Of a stretch of 8,625 nt of DNA, positions 1-5,989 are shown piece by piece (the stretch's first letter is position 1; each line of letters begins with the position of its first letter). The DNA is from Albimonas sp051747505 (GTDB lineage: Bacteria; Pseudomonadota; Alphaproteobacteria; Rhodobacterales; Rhodobacteraceae). The DNA is taken from contig JBNJGE010000154.1 in assembly GCA_051747505.1 (NCBI GenBank), positions 1 to 8,625 on the forward strand, given 5' to 3'. The notes under the pieces are model-generated. The model saw only the letters and a program-made list of their open reading frames with translations, was not told the origin of the DNA and did no database searches. Position numbers and translations under genes: made by a program.

Positions 1-1
1 C

Positions 2-253
2 GCCCATCTGGAGGAGGTCCGCCGCATGATCCTCGCGGGCCTCGGCGTCGGCCCCCTCCCCCTCCATGTCGTGCGCGAGGACGTCGAGGCCCGCCGCCTC
101 CATCGCCTGCCCCCCTACGAGGACCCGCCGGCCGTGGACGTCCATGTCGTCTGGAACCCCCACGCCCGCATGAACCGGGCCGAGGCCGCCTTCCTCGACA
201 GCCTCCTGCGGCGCATCGAGGCCACCCCGATGGAAGCGCGCACCTATTTCTGA
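2..253 (+). CDS. LysR-family transcriptional regulator, C-terminal fragment (5' cut by window edge)
   Basis: This is the last 83 codons of a gene that begins before the window, with an open frame from base 2 to a TGA at 251-253. The translation has the typical end of a LysR substrate-binding domain: a helix then 'ILAGLGVGPLPLHVV' (the usual 'v.aGlGia.lP' stretch), a basic/acidic segment, 'VDVHVVWNPHARMNRAE' (the common 'd.yllw.p....n.a...f' pattern), a final helix 'FLDSLLRRIE' and a short tail ending in RTYF. The DNA-binding helix-turn-helix would lie in the missing N-terminal part, so target genes and effector cannot be read. LysR regulators usually act on a divergent neighbour, which here would lie to the left of the window. 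The gene is convergent with the VWA gene and separated from it by a hairpin terminator. The family call is good; no specific member is recognised. Confidence 0.82.
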   Translation, partial: AHLEEVRRMILAGLGVGPLPLHVVREDVEARRLHRLPPYEDPPAVDVHVVWNPHARMNRAEAAFLDSLLRRIEATPMEARTYF

Positions 254-274
254 GAGGGCGGCCCGCCGAAAAGA

Positions 275-298
275 AAAGGGCCCCTCGCGGGGCCCTTT
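275..298 (-). terminator. Rho-independent terminator between convergent genes
   Basis: A perfect 10-bp stem, AAAGGGCCCC and GGGGCCCTTT, encloses a 4-nt loop (TCGC). Read on the minus strand the hairpin is followed by TTTTCTTTTC, a good U-rich tail, so it best terminates the VWA gene, whose stop is at 337. On the plus strand it lies 21 bp after the LysR stop and ends in only three T, so it may work in both directions but less well for LysR. Confidence 0.85.
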
Positions 299-336
299 CC
301 GGGGAGAGGCGCCGGGGCGCCCGGGCGCGTCGGCCC

Positions 337-1449
337 TCAGGCGCGGCGGCGGCGCAGCCAGCCGAAGCCGGCCAACCCGAGCCCCATCAGGGCGAGTGCG
401 GGCGGCACGGGGATCTCGCCCAGCTCGCCGCCGCCGAACACGTCGCGCTCGGTGGCCACGATGCCGCCATCGACGAGGGCGAAGGTGTTGAAGTCGGCGT
501 CGCCCTCGGCCAGACGCGTGAAGGTGACGTCGAAGGTGAAGACGCGCTCCTCCTCGCGGTCGTAGTCCCCGACGGCGTCCGAGCCCACGCAGGCGCCGAT
601 ATCGGCGCCGGTGCAGATCGTGGAAACGCTGAACAGCGGCAGGCCGTTGCCCAGATCGTCCACGGTGACCGTGCCGTATTCGGCGAAGGAGCCCGTGATC
701 CCGGCCGTGATGGCGTCGACGATGTCGTCCGGGAGCGACCCCCCGCTGAACACGTCGCCCCCCAGATCCTCGACGCTGCTCTCGAAACTGCCGGTGCCGA
801 AGTTCAAGCCGATCAGGTTGATGCCCTCGGCCGCAAGCGCGGCGATGGCATCGGCGTCGCTGGAGATCGGCTCGCTCGCGACGTCGTCGACGCCCGAGTC
901 CTTGAAGCCCGCGTCCCCGAGGACGATCAGGAAGCGGTTCGAGCCCGGACGCCAGGACGCGTTCTCCGCCACCTGCTCGATGGCGGTGTTGCCGTTCTCC
1001 AGAAAGTCGCCGCCGCCGTCAGGGTTGCCGAGCGTGACGTTGCCGATGGCGGTCTCGGCGGTTGGCACGCTCGTTGTGAGGTCCTGGTTGATGCTCCGTC
1101 CCGGCAGAGGGAGGGTGAGGGAGGCCTGCTCGGCGTACACCCCAACGCCGGCCGCGAGGTCGCCGAAGCCGGCGAGCCCTGACAGGATATCGTCGGACGC
1201 CGATTGGGCGTCCTCGATGGCCGCGCCCATGCTGCCCGAAGTGTCGAACAGGAAGAAGGTGTCGATCAGCGCGGAGGTCGGATCCCCGGCGCTTATCGTG
1301 ACCGTCTTCTCGACGGTCCTGCTGTCGCCGACGGCAAGCGTGTCGTCGATGACGAGGGGCGGGTCGATGCTGTCCGCCAGGGCGGCGCCGCCGCTCAAGC
1401 CCATCGCGAGGCCGAAGCCCGCGGCGATGGCGATGATCTGTCTGGTCAT
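337..1449 (-). CDS. Secreted von Willebrand factor A-domain protein with VPLPA/PEP-CTERM-like sorting signal
   Basis: The product is 370 residues. Residues 1-25 form a signal peptide ending in ALA before Asp26. A VWA domain spans about 62-250. Its metal-binding (MIDAS) motif is DTSGSMG at 69-75, with Asp69, Ser71 and Ser73 in the D-x-S-x-S positions; Thr155 (NGNT) and Asp179 (VLGDAGF) are candidates for the other metal ligands. A beta-rich region with two cysteines (279, 287) follows. The last 24 residues, IPVPPALALMGLGLAGFGWL then four Arg, have the layout of VPLPA/PEP-CTERM signals: a short proline motif, one hydrophobic helix and an arginine cluster. Proteins of this kind are exported by Sec, held in the inner membrane and processed by an exosortase; a metal-dependent adhesive or binding role is inferred. 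An in-frame ATG 210 bp upstream would add 70 residues of poor coding quality. The start at 1449 is chosen because it has GGGGAG nine bases upstream and opens directly on the signal peptide. Base composition is visibly less GC-rich than the TPR and hydrolase genes. No exosortase is in the window. Confidence 0.85.
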   Translation of the reverse strand: MTRQIIAIAAGFGLAMGLSGGAALADSIDPPLVIDDTLAVGDSRTVEKTVTISAGDPTSALIDTFFLFDTSGSMGAAIEDAQSASDDILSGLAGFGDLAAGVGVYAEQASLTLPLPGRSINQDLTTSVPTAETAIGNVTLGNPDGGGDFLENGNTAIEQVAENASWRPGSNRFLIVLGDAGFKDSGVDDVASEPISSDADAIAALAAEGINLIGLNFGTGSFESSVEDLGGDVFSGGSLPDDIVDAITAGITGSFAEYGTVTVDDLGNGLPLFSVSTICTGADIGACVGSDAVGDYDREEERVFTFDVTFTRLAEGDADFNTFALVDGGIVATERDVFGGGELGEIPVPPALALMGLGLAGFGWLRRRRA

Positions 1450-1458
1450 GGTGTCATG

Positions 1459-1464
1459 CTCCCC
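1459..1464 (-). promoter_or_regulatory. Ribosome binding site deciding the VWA start
   Basis: GGGGAG on the minus strand, nine bases before the ATG at 1449. It supports the shorter, signal-peptide-bearing product over the start at 1659. Confidence 0.6.
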
Positions 1465-1595
1465 AACTGCAGACCGCCCCGCGTCGTCGAGACGCCGCGG
1501 CAACGATTTTCCCCTCTGACCAATGATCGCGCCTTTCGATGATGCGGCCCGCCCGGAAACGACTCGCTCCGGCGGCCCCTGATTGACGCCAAGTA

Positions 1596-1624
1596 AGTAT
1601 TCCCGAGGATTCGACATCGGGCAA
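1596..1624 (-). promoter_or_regulatory. Candidate sigma70-type promoter of the VWA gene
   Basis: On the minus strand, TTGCCC (1624-1619) and AATACT (1601-1596) are separated by exactly 17 bp; each matches the consensus at four of six positions. Transcription would start near 1589 and give a leader of about 140 nt before the ATG at 1449. The match is modest, and the AT-rich island makes chance matches likelier. Confidence 0.3.
1602..1621. promoter_or_regulatory. Inverted repeat in the promoter spacer, possible operator
   Basis: CCCGA (1602-1606) and TCGGG (1617-1621) form 5-bp inverted arms 10 bp apart, about two DNA half-turns centre to centre. The element fills the spacer and part of the -35 of the candidate VWA promoter, a normal place for a repressor. 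Five-base GC-rich arms can occur by chance. Confidence 0.25.
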
Positions 1625-1671
1625 GACACTTTGACTTGGTAGCCACAAATTACCTCCATAGTTAATCACGC

Positions 1672-1696
1672 ATGAATACATGATGCGTTCATTCAT
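1672..1696. repeat. AT-rich inverted repeat ATGAAT/ATTCAT
   Basis: ATGAAT at 1672-1677 and ATTCAT at 1691-1696 form 6-bp arms 13 bp apart. It lies in the AT-rich island between two divergent genes and could be a binding site for a shared regulator. No regulator is assigned. Confidence 0.25.
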
Positions 1697-1806
1697 TCGT
1701 CGCCGAGCCCCGCAACATTCCCGCCCGCGCCGCCTTCGCGCTTTGCCGTCGCCCGTCCCGGGCGTATCGTGAACGCCGGGGGGCCTGCTCGGGGGAGAGC
1801 GAGGCG

Positions 1807-3639
1807 ATGCGGGTGCGCAGGACAGGCGGAGCGGCCGCGCTGGCGGCGCTGGTCGCGGCGGCGGCGGGCGGCGCGGGCGCGGCGCCGGTGGAGCCGGATC
1901 TGGGAACGCGGTGGCTCGGCGCGCCGGAGGCGGCGCAGGAAGACCGCGAGGTGGCGCCGACGGAGCCGGGCTCGCCCCTCGCCCCCGCCTGGCGGGCGCT
2001 GGAGCGCGGCGACGACGCGCAGGCCGAGGACGCCGCCCGCGGACTGATCGCCCGCAACCCGGAGCTCGCCGAGGGCTGGCACCTGCTCGGCGCCGCCCTC
2101 GCCCGCCAGGGCGAGCTCGAACCCGCCCTCGAGGCGCTCGCCCGCGCCGCGGAGCTCTACGAAAACAACGCCGACCCGCTCGTGATCCGCGGCGACCTCC
2201 TCGCCCGCGCCGGCCGGACGGAGGAGGCCCGCGCCGCCTGGCAGGCCGCGGCCGAGCGCGACCCGAGCGACTGGCGCCCCTGGGAAAGCCTCGGCCTGCT
2301 CGCCGAACAGGCCGGCCGCCCCGAGGAGGCCGCCGCCCATTACGGCCGCGCGCTGGCCACCCTGCCCGACGACCGCCTCTCCACCCGCCTGCGCCTCGCC
2401 CGCCTGTGGAGCCGGGCGGGCCGGGCGCAGGAGGCCGCCGGGATGCTGGAGAGCTTCGCCGCCCGCAATCCCGACAGCGCGGCCGCTCAGGACGCCGCCG
2501 GGCGGGCCTGGCTGACCGCCGGCGCCGCCGACCGCGCCGTGCAGCGCCTGAGCCGGGCGACGGAGCTGGCGCCCGACTCGGCCTCCGCGCTCACCGCCCT
2601 CGGCGCCGCGCAGGCCGCCGCGGGCGCCCCCGACGCCGCGCGCGAGACGCTGGAGGCCGCGCGCGACCTCGCCCCCGGCAGCCCCGGGCCGGTGGCCGAG
2701 CTCGGCCGCCTGGCCCTCGCGCAGGGCGACCCCGAAACGGCCGCAGCCCGCCTGCGCGAGGCGATGGAGCTCAGCGAAAGCCCCGCCGCCCTCGCCCCGG
2801 CGCTGGCCCGCGCCCAGATCGCCGCCGGCGACGCCGAAGGCGCCCTCGCCACCCTGCGCGGGGCGGCGGAGGCGGAGGACGCCCCGGCCTCCGTCGGCCT
2901 TGCCCTCGGCACGCTCCTCGCCGCCCGCGGCGAACTGGAGGCCGCCGAGTCGCGGCTGTCCGGGGTCGTCGCCGCCAATCCGGACCTCGCCGAGGCGCGG
3001 GTGAAGCTCGGCAACCTGCAGGGCGCGCGCGGCCGCTACGCCGAGGCGATGGAGACCTACGAGGCCGGCCTGCGCCTGGCCCCGCGCGAGCCCCGGCTGC
3101 TGCGCGGCGCCGCGCTCGCCGCCTCGCGCATGGGCGAAGACGCCCAGGCCGCGCGGCTGGGCGCGCGCCTCGCCCGCGCCGCCCCGGACTCGCCCGCCGC
3201 CGGTCTGCTCTCGGGCTGGCTGCACGAGCAGGCCGGCGACCCGCAGGCGGCCGAGGCCGCGTATCGCGCGGTGGTCGCGCAGGCCCCGGACCATGCCGGG
3301 GCCCTCAACAACCTCGCCGCGCTCCTGCTGCGCCAGGGCGAGCCCGGGGAGGCCGCCGAGCTGGCCGAGCGCGCGGCGCAGGCGGCGCCGGAGGCGGGCT
3401 TCGCCTGGCACACCGCCGGCATGGCGCGCGCGGCCTCGGGCGACGCCGCGGGCGCCGCGCAGGCTTATGCCGAGGCCGTGCGGCTCGCCCCCGACCGCGC
3501 GGAATGGCGCCTCGACCTGGGCCGCGCGCAGCTGGAGGCCGGCGACGCCGAGGCGGGCCGGGCGGCGCTGGAGGCCGCGCTGGAGCTGGGGCTGCCGGAG
3601 GCCAAGGCCGGGGAGGCGCGGGCGCTGCTGGGCGAGTGA
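1807..3639 (+). CDS. Exported TPR-repeat protein (about 16 tetratricopeptide repeats)
   Basis: The product is 610 residues. A basic, Ala-rich signal peptide covers about residues 1-26 (cut near GAGAA-P); it has no cysteine, so this is not a lipoprotein. After a Pro/acidic linker (27-58), nearly all of the rest is 34-residue TPR units with the usual small residue at position 8 and Ala/Gly at 20 and 27. Clear units begin near 87 (AEGWHLLGAALARQGELEPA), 121, 155, 258, 393 (AEARVKLGNLQGARGRYAEA), 495 (HAGALNNLAALLLRQGEPGE) and 563. The repeats should form a right-handed superhelix for protein binding; no enzymatic domain is present. It resembles the large exported TPR proteins found with PEP-CTERM systems (PrsT type) or polysaccharide export, which fits the divergent sorted VWA neighbour, but that link is inferred. 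Two possible starts lie close together in this G-rich region; the ATG at 1807 opens on the signal peptide. The gene is convergent with the transporter, 25 bp away. Confidence 0.85.
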   Translation: MRVRRTGGAAALAALVAAAAGGAGAAPVEPDLGTRWLGAPEAAQEDREVAPTEPGSPLAPAWRALERGDDAQAEDAARGLIARNPELAEGWHLLGAALARQGELEPALEALARAAELYENNADPLVIRGDLLARAGRTEEARAAWQAAAERDPSDWRPWESLGLLAEQAGRPEEAAAHYGRALATLPDDRLSTRLRLARLWSRAGRAQEAAGMLESFAARNPDSAAAQDAAGRAWLTAGAADRAVQRLSRATELAPDSASALTALGAAQAAAGAPDAARETLEAARDLAPGSPGPVAELGRLALAQGDPETAAARLREAMELSESPAALAPALARAQIAAGDAEGALATLRGAAEAEDAPASVGLALGTLLAARGELEAAESRLSGVVAANPDLAEARVKLGNLQGARGRYAEAMETYEAGLRLAPREPRLLRGAALAASRMGEDAQAARLGARLARAAPDSPAAGLLSGWLHEQAGDPQAAEAAYRAVVAQAPDHAGALNNLAALLLRQGEPGEAAELAERAAQAAPEAGFAWHTAGMARAASGDAAGAAQAYAEAVRLAPDRAEWRLDLGRAQLEAGDAEAGRAALEAALELGLPEAKAGEARALLGE

Positions 3640-3641
3640 TC

Positions 3642-3661
3642 CGGGGGACGGCCCGCCCCCG
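3642..3661. terminator. Weak hairpin between the convergent TPR and transporter genes
   Basis: CGGGGG (3642-3647) and CCCCCG (3656-3661) form a 6-bp stem with an 8-nt loop, in the 25-bp gap between the two stops. There is no U-rich tail on either strand, so termination may need Rho or the structure may be incidental. Confidence 0.3.
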
Positions 3662-3664
3662 CCC

Positions 3665-4582
3665 TCACCACTTGGTGGCGGAGGCGGGCGGCGTGATCTC
3701 CTTCCGCGCGGCCACGCGCTCGCGGTAGGAGATGTAGGTGGCCGAGGCCACGACCACCGCGCCGCCCAGGATCACGAAGGGGTCCAGCGGCTCCCCGAAA
3801 GCGACGATGCCCAGGATGGTGGCCCAGACCAGCTGCAGGAACTGCACCGGCTGGGTGACGGTGATCGGCGCGCAGGCCAGCGCCCGCGTCATGGTGTAGT
3901 GGCCCGCGGTGGCGAACAGCGCCGTCAGGCACAGCCAGCCGATATGCGTCCAGCTCGGATCCGACCACTGCCAGATCGCCGCCGGCGCCAGCGCCAGCGT
4001 GGTGAAGATCGACAGCATCCCCACGATCACCGCCGGGTCCTGCCCGCGCGTCATCCCCTTGGCCATCAGGAAGGACGCCGCGAAGAGCGGCGTCGCGCAG
4101 AGCTGCGCGATCTGGCCCAGCGAGATCTCCTGCATGCCCGGGCGCAGGATGATCAGCGCCCCGAGGATGCCGACCAGCACGGCGACCACCCGGCGCAGAT
4201 GCATCCGCTCGCCCAGGAACAGCGCCGCGCCCAGCGTGATGAGGATGGGCGTGACGTAATTGAGCGCCGTGACCTCGGCGATCGGGATATGGGCCATGGC
4301 GTAGAACCACAGCATGACGCCGCCCCCGTGCAGCACGCCCCGCACCCCGTAGCCCGCCATCACCCCGCGCGAGGGCGGCCGGCGCAGCACGGCGCCCATG
4401 AAGGGCAGCATCATCAGCGCCCCGGCGAGGTAGCGGATGAAGGCCCCGACCACCGCCGGCACGTCGGTGCCGACATGGCGCACGATGCCGGTGACGCAGA
4501 CGAAGAGCAGCGTGGTGAGCACCATCCAGCCCACGCCGACGGCGACGTTCTCCTGCCGGGGGAGGTCTGCGGCGGCGCTCAT
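3665..4582 (-). CDS. EamA-domain DMT-superfamily transporter
   Basis: The product is 305 residues with about ten hydrophobic segments, arranged as the two tandem EamA repeats of the drug/metabolite transporter superfamily (about 15-147 and 157-288). Each repeat ends in the family hallmark: a GE motif then a long glycine-rich helix, as GERMHLRR with GILGALIILRP (124-148) and GEPLDPFVILGGAVVVA (263-279). ALNYVTPIL at 106-114 is the typical end of helix 4. Such proteins move small organic solutes (amino acids, vitamins, S-adenosylmethionine, metabolite export) across the inner membrane; the substrate cannot be told from sequence. No clear Shine-Dalgarno precedes the ATG at 4582, but a later start would eat into the first membrane segment. 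The gene is divergent from the nitronate monooxygenase-like gene across a 335-bp region and may belong to the same pathway. Confidence 0.88.
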   Translation of the reverse strand: MSAAADLPRQENVAVGVGWMVLTTLLFVCVTGIVRHVGTDVPAVVGAFIRYLAGALMMLPFMGAVLRRPPSRGVMAGYGVRGVLHGGGVMLWFYAMAHIPIAEVTALNYVTPILITLGAALFLGERMHLRRVVAVLVGILGALIILRPGMQEISLGQIAQLCATPLFAASFLMAKGMTRGQDPAVIVGMLSIFTTLALAPAAIWQWSDPSWTHIGWLCLTALFATAGHYTMTRALACAPITVTQPVQFLQLVWATILGIVAFGEPLDPFVILGGAVVVASATYISYRERVAARKEITPPASATKW

Positions 4583-4644
4583 GCGGGCGAAGGGCTCACG
4601 CGGAAAGGTCCTTGGGCGGGGGCCGGAGCCCGGGGAATTTGGTA

Positions 4645-4673
4645 AGGCTACCTGAGGGCCGCGGCGCGGTCAA
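4645..4673 (-). promoter_or_regulatory. Candidate sigma70-type promoter of the transporter gene
   Basis: On the minus strand, TTGACC (4673-4668, five of six consensus bases) and TAGCCT (4650-4645, three of six) are separated by exactly 17 bp. Transcription would start near 4638 and leave about 55 nt of leader before the ATG at 4582. A small inverted repeat, GGTA/TACC (4641-4652), spans the -10. Confidence 0.42.
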
Positions 4674-4800
4674 ACGCCGGCGAAAGGGCGGCGCCGCAGG
4701 ACCCCGCCGCCAGCCGCGCCCGCCTCCCCGGCCCGCCTTCCTTGGGCCATGCCGTCTCGGCCTGCCTCCGCCCGCCCGCGGCGCCGAATTCCGATCCGCA

Positions 4801-4812
4801 GAAATATATTTC
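4801..4812. promoter_or_regulatory. Perfect 12-bp palindrome, candidate IclR-type operator
   Basis: GAAATATATTTC is identical to its reverse complement and stands out as an AT-rich word in very GC-rich DNA. The published E. coli IclR site is TGGAAATnATTTCCA; the half-sites GAAAT and ATTTC are the same here, with a 2-bp rather than 1-bp centre. It lies about 105 bp upstream of the oxygenase start, and an IclR-family regulator is the next gene in the same transcription unit. Autoregulation of the oxygenase-regulator pair, possibly with the divergent transporter, is inferred. Confidence 0.45.
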
Positions 4813-4837
4813 GCGCGCCGCCCCCCTCCGCTACCTT
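4809..4837 (+). promoter_or_regulatory. Weak candidate promoter of the oxygenase-IclR operon
   Basis: TTTCGC (4809-4814) and TACCTT (4832-4837) are 17 bp apart; both match the consensus poorly. If used, its -35 would overlap the palindrome at 4801-4812, the geometry expected for repression. Alternatively TATATT (4805-4810), inside the palindrome, could be the -10, but it has no good -35. Confidence 0.2.
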
Positions 4838-4904
4838 CCCCGCGAGCCCCGCCAGGGGAGCCGCCGTCCGCCCCCCTGCGCCGGGCGCGGGCGCACATGA
4901 ACGC

Positions 4905-4910
4905 AAGGGG
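4905..4910 (+). promoter_or_regulatory. Ribosome binding site deciding the oxygenase GTG start
   Basis: AAGGGG, seven bases before the GTG at 4918. The in-frame ATG at 4897 has no comparable site, so the GTG is preferred. Confidence 0.55.
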
Positions 4911-4917
4911 TCCGACC

Positions 4918-5952
4918 GTGAGCCTTCCGCCGCAACTGCAGAATCTGCGCATCCCCGTGGTGGGATCGCCCCTCTTCATCGTCTCGGGCCCCGAGCTCGT
5001 CATCGCCCAGTGCAAGGCCGGCGTGGTCGGCTCCTTCCCCGCCCTGAACGCGCGGGAGAAGGAGGGCGAGCCCATCGAGCTCGACCGCTGGCTCACCCGC
5101 ATCAACGAGGAGCTCGACCGCCACAACCAGGCCAACCCGGACGCCCCCGCCGCGCCCTACGCGGTCAACCAGATCGTCCACCGCTCCAACGACCGCCTCC
5201 AGCGCGACGTGGAGATCTGCGTCAAGCACGAGGTCCCCGTCTGGATCACCTCGCTGGGCGCGCGGCCGGAGATCTTCGAGGCCGCCCATTCCTGCGGCGG
5301 CGTGGTGCTGCACGACATCATCAACAACCAGTTCGCGAAAAAGGCGATCGAGAAGGGCGCCGACGGCCTCATCGCCGTGGCCGCCGGCGCGGGCGGCCAT
5401 GCCGGCGCCCAGTCGCCGCTCGCCCTGATCCAGGAGATCCGCGCCTGGTTCGAGGGCCCCCTCCTGCTCTCGGGCGCCATTTCGACCGGCGACTCCATCC
5501 TCGCCGCCCAGGCCATGGGCGCCGATCTCGCCTATATCGGCTCCGCCTTCATCGCCACGAAGGAGGCCAACGCGGTGGAGGACTACAAGCGCATGATCAC
5601 CGAGGGCACGGCCCAGGACATCGTCTACACCAACGCCTTCACCGGCGTTCACGGCAACTACCTGCGCCCCTCCATCTCCCGCGCCGGCCTCGACCCCGAC
5701 AACCTGGAGGGCTCCGACCCCTCGCAGATGAACTTCGGGGGCGGCGGCGCCAAGGTGAAGAAGTGGAAGGACATCTGGGGCTCCGGCCAGGGCATCGACC
5801 CGGTCAGGGAGGTGGTGCCCACGGCCGAGCTGGTGACTCGCCTTGAGCGCGAATACTTCGCCGCGCGCGAACGCCTCGCGGCCACCGGCCCCTTCCGCGC
5901 CAACCCTGCCTACGCCGCCCTCGCCGCGGCCGGCGAGGAAGCCGCGGGCTGA
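4918..5952 (+). CDS. Nitronate monooxygenase-like FMN-dependent oxidoreductase
   Basis: The product is 344 residues, a TIM barrel of the nitronate monooxygenase / 2-nitropropane dioxygenase family, close to the usual length. Visible landmarks are the N-terminal flavin loop SPLFIVSGPELVIAQCKAG (17-35), the strand around YAVNQIVH (81-88), LHDIINNQFAKKAIEKGADG (131-150), GAGGHAG at 157-163 with His161 as the expected catalytic base, and the phosphate-binding end LSGAISTGDSILAAQAMGAD (184-203) then YIGSAFIAT (206-214). Family members oxidise alkyl nitronates such as propionate 3-nitronate to carbonyl compounds and nitrite. Some relatives (e.g. Pseudomonas PA1024) were re-assigned as NADH:quinone reductases, so the true substrate is uncertain. 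The protein should be cytoplasmic. The start is set at GTG 4918 by its ribosome site; ATG 4897 would add seven residues. The gene is followed 37 bp later by an IclR regulator and is divergent from a DMT transporter. Confidence 0.9.
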   Translation: MSLPPQLQNLRIPVVGSPLFIVSGPELVIAQCKAGVVGSFPALNAREKEGEPIELDRWLTRINEELDRHNQANPDAPAAPYAVNQIVHRSNDRLQRDVEICVKHEVPVWITSLGARPEIFEAAHSCGGVVLHDIINNQFAKKAIEKGADGLIAVAAGAGGHAGAQSPLALIQEIRAWFEGPLLLSGAISTGDSILAAQAMGADLAYIGSAFIATKEANAVEDYKRMITEGTAQDIVYTNAFTGVHGNYLRPSISRAGLDPDNLEGSDPSQMNFGGGGAKVKKWKDIWGSGQGIDPVREVVPTAELVTRLEREYFAARERLAATGPFRANPAYAALAAAGEEAAG

Positions 5953-5974
5953 GGCGGCGCGCGCCCCGGCCGCC

Positions 5975-5981
5975 AGGGGGG
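5975..5981 (+). promoter_or_regulatory. Ribosome binding site deciding the IclR TTG start
   Basis: AGGGGGG, eight bases before TTG 5990; GGAG also lies at 5985-5988 but is too close to serve this start. It argues against the in-frame ATG at 5843, which lies inside the preceding gene. Confidence 0.4.
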
Positions 5982-5989
5982 ACAGGAGC

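Larger units (their letters stand above)
1450..1806. other. Divergent intergenic region with AT-rich island
   Basis: This 357-bp gap separates the VWA gene (-) from the TPR gene (+). About 1585-1700 is strikingly AT-rich compared with everything else in the window. It contains a candidate minus-strand promoter, a partial inverted repeat (1602-1621) and a second inverted repeat (1672-1696). The flanks (1450-1580 and 1700-1806) return to high GC. The TPR start has a G-rich Shine-Dalgarno (GGGGGAG, from 1791) but no convincing -35/-10 pair was found for it. A TTGACT at 1631-1636 (+) has no good -10 at normal spacing. Confidence 0.6.
4583..4917. other. Divergent intergenic region, transporter / oxygenase
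   Basis: This 335-bp region is GC-rich apart from two AT-rich spots. One, at 4636-4650, contains the -10 of a candidate promoter for the transporter. The other, at 4801-4812, is a perfect palindrome upstream of the oxygenase. The open frame running through it from 4612 in phase with the oxygenase lacks a ribosome site and reads as low-complexity Arg/Pro/Gly sequence, so I treat it as non-coding. Confidence 0.6.

Noticed and set aside
611..1519. 302-codon plus-strand frame opposite the VWA gene
   Set aside because: Ser/Pro/Arg-rich shadow; the minus strand has the signal peptide, MIDAS motif and sorting tail.
1631..1662. TTGACT followed by CATAGT as a plus-strand promoter for the TPR gene
   Set aside because: The spacing is 20 bp and the -10 is poor; no convincing promoter at normal spacing was found.
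1693..3411. 572-codon open frame on the minus strand, antisense to the TPR gene
   Set aside because: It is a by-product of high GC. Its translation is Gly/Arg/Ala low-complexity with no fold, while the plus-strand frame gives regular TPR repeats and a signal peptide.
1911..3728. 605-codon plus-strand frame overlapping the TPR gene
   Set aside because: Translation is almost pure Arg/Gly/Pro/Ala, the typical out-of-frame reading of GC-rich coding DNA.
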